A model generated the notes under the pieces. It saw only the letters and a list, made by a program, of their open reading frames with translations. It made no database searches and was not told where the DNA came from. A stretch of 64,000 bases of DNA from assembly GCA_036873135.1 (NCBI GenBank), contig JAPTYO010000009.1, positions 39,820,756 to 39,884,755 on the forward strand, read 5' to 3'. Of the stretch, positions 57,946 through 64,000 are shown in pieces. The DNA is from Clarkia xantiana subsp. parviflora (taxonomy: Eukaryota > Streptophyta > Magnoliopsida > Myrtales > Onagraceae). The position numbers and the translations under genes are program-made. The stretch's first letter is position 1, and each line of letters starts with the position of its first letter.

Positions 57946-60761
57946 TGACATTTCTTCAAGTGTTCGCCACTAAAAGAATGCTTCAATACATTGCCATCGA
58001 GGTCCTCCCAACTTGTACGCGTTTCGAGCTGGCATCCCCACGACCTTATAAGGTCCTTCCCATTTTGGTGACATCTTGTTGATCCGATCCAAAAGGGTGA
58101 ATTCGTTCCGACGCCAGACCAGTTCCCCGACAAAGAACTGTCGAGACTTGACTCGTCGATTGTAATATCGGGCCGTTGCCAAGCGCATCCGGGCCTGGGC
58201 CTCCTCGGCACTCCGCCTCTTCTCTTCGACCAAGTCCAAGTCCAGACGCCTCATTTCATCATTTGACAGAGGTTCGTAATACCTCGTCCGATGGGATGCC
58301 ACAGCTATTTCAATGGGAGCAACTGCCTCCGTGCCGTAAACAAGGCCAAATGGAGTCTCCCTGGTTGATCGTTTAGGTGTTATTCTAACAGCCCAAAGCA
58401 CATTTTCCAGCTCGTCCAACCATTTGCCCTTCAAGGCATGGACCCTCTTCTTCAGGCCATCCATCACGATCTTGTTGGCTGACTCCACCAGTCCATTGGT
58501 TTGAGCATGATGGACAGAGGCTGTCCGATGCTCGATTTTCAGTTCCTCCAAGTACTCCTTCCACTAGGCCCCGTTAAACGGAGGGCCGTTATCGCTGATC
58601 ACCACCTTGGGGATCCCGTATCGGGATATGATATGGGTTTGGAGGAATTTGAGGATATGGTTCCCCGTTGTCTTGGCCAATGCCTTGGCTTCTATCCATT
58701 TCGAAAAATAATCAATAGCCACGACTAAATATCGACACTGACCTTTTGCAACTGGAAGGGGTCCCACCAAGTCGATTCCCCACTGCGCGAAGGGCCAAGC
58801 ACTCTTGATGGATGTCAGGTCGTCAGTTGGAGCCACGATATTCGGGGCGTACTTCTGGCAAGCCTCACAGGATCGGACTAGCACCGTTGCTTCCTTGTTC
58901 ATCGAGGGCCAGTAATAACCCAGGTTCAACACCTTCCTCACGATGGATCGGGCACCTTCGTGATAGGCCAAATATCCTTCGTGCACCTACCTAAGGATCC
59001 GACCTGTACCGGGCTCAGCCACACATTTCAGGTAAGGAGTTAAATGCCCCTTTTTGTACAGCTGGTTGTCCACCATCACATAATTGGGCGCGATTCGGTG
59101 TAATTTGCCGGCTGTTGATTCATCATCGGGGATTGCCCCCGTAGTCAGATACGCGACTATCGGGGTCATCCAAGTAGGCTCCTCTGATCCGGTCTCGATG
59201 GCGCATACCTCCGATTGATCGGTGGTTGACAGGATTACCTTCTCCAAGAAGTGCACCTTCCGACTTTCATCGAGGGGTGCCCCCAAGGCGAACTTGCTCA
59301 GGGCATCCGCTTTCACATTCTCTTCCCTCGGGATCGCCTCAATGTCGAAGCTCTTGAAACTCTCCTTCCAGGTTTGCACCTCCCGAAGGTACTTTCTCAT
59401 CGTCGGGCTCTTTGCTTCGTATCGCCCCTGAACTTGGTTCACAATCAGGCTAGCGTCGCACTTCACCTGTGATGAGAGCCTCGTATTCAGCTTCATTGTT
59501 GGTGGCCCTGAACGTCAAGACCAAGGCATATCGAAGGGGCTCGCCTCCGTCTGGCGGTATAAGTACGAACCCTGCTCCCGATCCTTCTGAATTTGAGGAG
59601 CCATCAGTATACATCTCCCACGTATTTTCGTTATCGGGCTGTTCTGATGTTCTGTTATCGGGACCTCCATGGCTCCATGGTTGCCCCTTCTACAGGGCTC
59701 GCTTCTTCTAGATCGGGGGCTGTAGACTCAGCTATGAAATCCGCCAACGCCTGGCCCTTAATAGCCGTTCTCGGAGCAAAGTGAATGCGGAACTCACTAA
59801 GCTCGACTGCCCATTTCACTAATCTCCCCGACACATCAGGTCGGTTCAAAAAATGCTTTAATGGCTGATTCGTCAAAACGGTAAACTCATGCGCGTGGAA
59901 ATAAGGCCTCAGCTTCCGAGCAGTAACAATCAATGCATAGAGATATTTCTCAACGGCGGGATAATTCATTTCAGATTTGGCGAGTGCCTTGCTTACATAA
60001 TAGACGGGGACTTGGCTACCCTCTACAACTTTCACTAAGACGGAACTAACAGCAAATTCGGAAACAGCCAAATACAGATAGAGTGGCTCGCCTGGGATGG
60101 GCTTCGCCAGCGGCGGGAGAGTGCGGAGGTGCTGTTTGAGTGCTTGGAACACTCTTCACACTTGGCAGTCCACTCAAACTTCTTATTGGCCCTCAATACT
60201 TCAAAAAATGGCATGGATCGGTCGCTTGCCTTGGACAGGAAGCGATTCATCGCGGCCAACCGGCCATTCAGCACCTGAACCTCCCGATGGTTCGTCAGAG
60301 ACTTCATCTCCTCGATCGCGTTCAGCTTCTCGGGGTTCACTTCAATTCCTCCTTGGCTCACCATGAAGCCCAGGAACTTCCCTGAGTGCACTCCGAAGGC
60401 ACACTTGGTCGGGTTCAAGCGAACTTGATGAAGCCTCATCCGCTCGAACGTTGTGGCTAAGTTGTGATCATGGTCCTTGGCCTGTCGGGACTTCACCAGC
60501 ATATCGTCCACATAGGCCTCCATTTTTTTCCCCAGCATATCCCCGAACAGCTTGTTCACCATCCTCTGATAAGTCGCCCCTGCATTGATCAGTCCAAACA
60601 GCATAACATCATAATGATATATGTCACTATCAGCATAAAAAGCAGTGTGGGGGGCATCCTCCTTGGACATTTTGATCTGGTTGGAGCCGAAGTAGGCGTC
60701 CATGAAGCTCAACAACTCGTGTCCCGATGTGGCATCCACCAGCTGGTCGATCCTCGGGAGG
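57906..60761 (-). pseudogene. pol: D: pol remnant (RT palm to integrase), many breaks, cut by G
   Basis: Transcribed leftward from G's edge: RT (GLINAGATYQ, YVDDMLVKS), RNase H, archaeal-type RNase H, integrase (CEAC, WGIDLVGP, ISDNGPPFNG, QTNGLVES). Breaks seen against A: a frameshift near 60150, a small rearrangement near 59670, a deletion of about 40 bp in archaeal-type RNase H at 59468, GAG-to-TAG near 58989, and CAA-to-TAG near 58565. The final TGA is changed to CGA, so the last frame runs into the minisatellite to 57906. RT upstream of 60761 and gag lie beyond G. Confidence 0.9.
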
Positions 60762-61716
60762 TGATAGCTGTTAAGTTATGAGATCTTGGTCAACGGGGTG
60801 TCGGCTTTAATCTCACTCCTTACGGGGGATGTGTGTGATCCGGTCTTCTTAAGTCGCCTTGTCTTTGCCTATGTCCTTCTTCCTTTCCTTCTTCCCTTGA
60901 TTCCTTCTCTTCTTCTCTCCCTTTGCCCTGCAAAAGGGGCAGTACCAGACACGGAAGAGGGGGGGGGGGGGGTGGTGCCTGGTGAACCCTCTCTGATGCC
61001 TAAGTCAGAACTATATTTCTAGAGAGATAAAGCTAGAGAGATGTCAGAGCTAAAATGTCCAATTAGCCAAGATGTCCAAATGAGTTGTGAAGGTGGGGTA
61101 TTTATAGGCAACGGTGTCATTAAGGTGGCTTAATGACATCGTTAACCTCTAAACACAATTAATTAACCTTTAAACATATAATTAAGACCTTAGGATTCGG
61201 AGGAGGTAGGCGGAATGGACCGAGCATGGGCGTCTGAGGATGGTGTCGGGACCCTTGGGGGGGAGGAATCCGACCCCCAAGGGTAGGGGTTGGGTGAGGA
61301 CACCCAACCCCTCCTAGGGAGGGTGGGGTTGGCCAACCCCATCCCTCCTAGGAGGGATCGGGTTGGCCGACCCGATCTCTCCTAGGAGAGATCGGGTTGG
61401 CCAACCCGATCTCTCCTAGGAGAGATCGGGTTGGCTGACCCGATCTCTCCTAGGAGAGATCGGGTTGGCCAACCCGATCTCCCCTAGGGGAGATCGGGTC
61501 GGCTGACCCGATCTCCCCTAGGGGAGGTCGGGTGTGGCCACCCAACCTCACCTAGGTGAGTTCGCCTCTTGTCGGACGGGCGCTTCGGCCCCGTCCGAGC
61601 CGTTGATGTTCTCGCGAAGTGTCCGGTGTTGAAGTTTCGATTTGCAATCATAAATGGGACGATAAAAATACAATGGTTCGGAAGTCAACGGGTTCAAATT
61701 GGGCGTATATCCATCA
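60762..61716 (-). repeat. G: 3' LTR (955 bp)
   Basis: TGAT...ATCA ends. TATAAATA on minus is at 61099-61106. The leader holds a G-run (60957-60972) enclosed by ACCAGACAC (60944-60952) and GTGCCTGGT (60975-60983), one mismatch. U3 contains the palindromic array at 61285-61560. Confidence 0.82.
61285..61560. repeat. G: array of alternating palindromes in U3
   Basis: A 34-bp unit, seen at exact 34-bp spacing (starts 61356, 61390, 61424, 61458, 61492), consists of a 22-bp palindrome centred on TTGGCCAA or a one-base variant, then a 12-bp palindrome centred on CCTAGG. Flanking units are diverged but still palindromic (CCCTCCTAGGGAGGG type). The whole array can fold on itself. Confidence 0.92.
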
Positions 61717-61730
61717 CATGCCCCCGAGTC

Positions 61731-63249
61731 AACCAATGGCCTAACCCTTGATTGACTCTATTTTAGGATGGTATGACACGCGCAATTTGAAACCGGGATT
61801 TTACCTTCTTTGTCTGAATGCTTACTTACCCTTAGATGCGTGCCTCTGACCCTGCCCCCCTGTCTACTGAGATAGAGGAATTGTAAATGTCAGAGCAGCA
61901 CGGACGTGTGCCTAGACACGCGTCCGTCTGAGGTGGGAGTAATAAACTTATCTCTGCTACAGGTGTATATTCAAAAAATACACACTTGTACCGGGGTGTG
62001 ATACAAATGCAACTAAATAACTTACGCTTCCAATTCATGCCGGGATTTCATCTAAGTGAGGAAAAATTAATTTTGGCCAGAAATTTTCTTAAGTATGGAA
62101 TGCTCTAAAAATAAAACTAACTTGATAATTCTCTAAGTATGGGAATATACTTAGCTATAGGTGAAAGGGATAAAAAAGATGATCTTTTCTTGGCCCTTAG
62201 ATTTTACTTAAGGCTAGATGGATGGTGGTGATTAAAACCCCTAAAAAACCCTATCATCCTTTTAACATAAAAGAGGAGAGTTAGAGAAATACCTCCAATA
62301 GTCACCATAGCCACCATAGCCACCATCTTTCTTTTTCCACTCACCCTTGGAGAGCAAGGCAAGTTTGAGAGCACCCCCAAGGAGGAGGACCGGCCGGAAT
62401 TTCCACCAAGGAGCAGAAATCCAGCCGGCAACCTAGCCAAGACCGACGAGAAGTGGCCACCAGCACGGGCGAAGACGACCGGTGGACCAGCAGCTCGGGA
62501 CGGCGGCTCGTTTTCCGGCGACGGCTGACAGGCGAAGGCAACGCGGCGTCGGGAGACTTCAACGGCGGGCTCCTCTCCGGCGACGACAGCTTTGAATCCA
62601 GTCGGGATTTTCGACGGTGGGACCAGGCAGCTCCGGCGAGGTCTGGGGCGGATTCCGACGACGGAGGGACAGCCGGGAACGATTCCGGCGACGACGGGAT
62701 TGGAACTCCGGCGAGGGGCTGATTTCAATCGGCTTCGAAATTCGAATTCCGGACCCGTTTACCACATCGGGTCGGGTTTTCCGAAGGTCCGCTCTTTTTC
62801 TTTCCGTTGCCGTACCAAATGTCGATTTTTGAATCGTTGATATTTGATTGCCGATGCTTGATTGCCGATGCTTGATTGCCGATGTTTGATTAATTGTGGG
62901 ATTGCCGTAGATAGCCGTTGGTAATTGTGGATTTTGGGGGGAAAATGTTTGCCGGTCGTCCGGATGTGGTTTCTTGTCCGATTGGGTTATTCCGGTCTTG
63001 AATTTGATGTCGTGCCGCCGTTTGTGTGTTAATCTTTGTTGGAGGGTATAATGGTAATTTTTTCCAAAACCCGACCGTAGGCTCGGATAAAACTATTTGA
63101 CTCGGTTGTTGTCGTTGGTTGAGTGTCGGGGTATTTCCGGTTCCTCGGAAATTTCTCTTATCCTGATATCCGTCGTGTCGTGGCAGGTACTATACTCTTG
63201 GTGGTGTCCACGTACGCAGACTCTTCAGAGACGCCGTATTCTCCGAAGG
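61731..63249 (+). other. G: region upstream of the antisense gene (promoter and long 5' UTR)
   Basis: AT-rich to about 62300, then a GC-rich island (62340-62760) with CCGGCGACGG motifs that looks like a plant 5' UTR or captured gene 5' end, then a GTTGATT/GATGCTTGATTGCC triplicate (62838-62890). ORFs on both strands of the island have no recognisable product. I cannot point to a convincing TATA box. Confidence 0.4.
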
Positions 63250-64000
63250 ATGAGTGAGTTCCCTTTTTCTCTTCCTTTTCGGTCGCGTTGCTTCCTTTTC
63301 TATTGCTAGCTTAGTACCGTGGCCTTCATTGGGGTGTTAGTTAAAATTTGATTTGTGCTTTGGGGGTTTCCTGCTACCTTTGCCTTAGGTCTTGCTATCC
63401 TGTCAGAGAACCTTCTCACTAGGTCCGATTACAACGAACATGTCACTCTTGGGAATATCTGTCCCCTAGATGAGCCTCTGTATCCTTTTCTCCCCTCCTT
63501 GGGGAACACTCGAGCGACGGTGACGGAGCCTCCCATAGGGACGGTCGCCGTATACCCTTCTCAGATCCGATTCGGGCTGAGACTGCCTTACTGTGACGAG
63601 CTTATAGAGTTGAGCAGGTTCTTCAGGATTTCTCCTGTGAACAGGATTTCTCCTGTGAACCTTGCCCCCAGTGCCCTCCGCGTCTGGGTGGGCTTCCGGG
63701 TATTGTGCCATTGGTACTCCTGGAAGTACTCTCTCGTTCTATTCCGATGCTTTTATCGGTTCCAGTACCGGACGAGGGTGGGGTTTGCGAGTTTCGTAAC
63801 TCGCCACCCGACCTTCAAAGATCCCCGATTCTCTGACTTCGGGTTGAGTGGGATCGAGTGGGATACCTCCCTCCGTTTTGTGACCCAGATTGACAATTCG
63901 GCCAGTCACTGGGCTAAGCACTACTTCTTCATTACGGACCGGTATGTCACTTGGTCGGTCTTGAATGAGGATCGGTCCGACGGTTGGCCTGCTTTTGGAG
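63250..64000 (+). CDS. G: antisense gene, first exons (partial)
   Basis: Proposed exon 1 is ATGA (63250-63253) followed by donor GTGAGT; the acceptor TGCCTTAG ends at 63388; exon 2 is open from 63389 to the window edge. It is a diverged relative of the A-D protein: FGLRLPYCDEL aligns with GIRFPFCGNL, LAPSALRVWVGFRVLC with FSPHAIRVWNAFQVLC, SLVLFRCFYRF with SLQLFRTFYGM, HWAKHYFFI with GWKRSYFFI. An 18-bp tandem duplication gives RISPVN twice (about 63625-63660). The micro-exon start matches the other families. No stop is seen in this part. Confidence 0.75.

Larger units (their letters stand above)
44376..60761 (-). mobile_element. Element D: Tat retrotransposon inserted in F, interrupted by E and G
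   Basis: The 3' LTR (44376-45050), polypurine tract (45051-45062), antisense gene, minisatellite and pol (RT downward) run in the same order as B, transcribed leftward. E (47516-56124) interrupts exon 3 of the antisense gene; G begins at 60762 within RT. The 5' half of D lies beyond G, outside the window. The left target copy is atgta (44371-44375). D is heavily mutated, so it is older than E. Confidence 0.9.
60762..64000 (-). mobile_element. Element G: 3' part of another Tat family, inserted in D
   Basis: 3' LTR 60762-61716 (TGATAG...CCATCA), polypurine tract on minus (61717-61730), then an antisense gene on the plus strand running off the window. The G LTR shares the TGTTAAGTT start region, poly-G hairpin and AGAGAGATGTCAGAGC-like stretch with F. 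Only the left part is visible; the preceding 5 bases are ggagg. Confidence 0.85.

Noticed and set aside
57293..57973. A 226-residue Leu/Arg/His repeat ORF
   Set aside because: It is the 27-bp minisatellite read in one frame; the period is divisible by three, so it stays open without selection.
62204..62728. A 174-residue minus-strand ORF in G
   Set aside because: Low-complexity Arg/Pro/Ser composition from a GC-rich island; no domain and no support from context.

Overview
This window is plant nuclear DNA, almost certainly from an angiosperm. It is a retrotransposon graveyard with no recognisable host gene. Nearly all of it is Ty3/gypsy LTR retrotransposon of the Tat (Retand/Ogre-like) type: the primer-binding site starts TGGCGCC, a second (archaeal-type) RNase H lies between RT/RNase H and integrase, and an extra gene lies antisense to gag-pol near the 3' end. 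The species cannot be named from the sequence alone. Seven elements (called A to G here) can be delimited. All copy boundaries, TSDs and splice sites given were read by eye.

Layout. A (1-6661, + strand) is the 3' part of a Tat element: pol tail, minisatellite, antisense gene, 3' LTR. A 432-bp AT-rich spacer follows. B (7094-16209, - strand) is a full-length but internally deleted copy of the same family, with TSD ataac. After 2.3 kb of AT-rich DNA comes C (18530-30007, - strand), a related family with two 757-bp LTRs and TSD tgtat. The stretch 30013-39098 is very AT-rich and carries DNA-transposon signatures: two Helitron-type 3' ends, a tRNA-derived SINE candidate, a TIR element with an 8-9 bp TSD, and a hAT-like TIR element. 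F (39099-44375, - strand) is the 3' part of a largely non-coding element. D (44376 onward, - strand, same family as A/B) sits inside F. D is itself interrupted by E (47516-56124, + strand, TSD acatc, nearly identical LTRs, the youngest insertion) and by G (60762 to the window end, - strand). The insertion order is therefore F, then D, then E and G.

How the genes work together. Gag-pol runs from the 5' LTR; in the complete elements B and C it is broken by stops, frameshifts or deletions. Converging on it from the opposite strand is a second gene, seen in A, B, C, D and G. In A-D it has its own TATA box, a tiny first exon holding the ATG, and introns at conserved places. It encodes a protein of about 850 residues resembling the 'putative gypsy type transposon' family, with a basic, disordered middle and a C-terminal coiled coil. 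In A-D the two convergent genes are separated by a minisatellite built on CACTTAAG. E is different: it has one long open frame encoding Gag, protease and then a second Gag-like half with its own zinc knuckle in place of RT, RNase H and integrase, followed by 4 kb of repeat-rich non-coding DNA. All the LTRs share a leader motif, GCATCGGAGAGGG (with small variations), followed by a hairpin whose stem sequence changes between families while pairing is kept.
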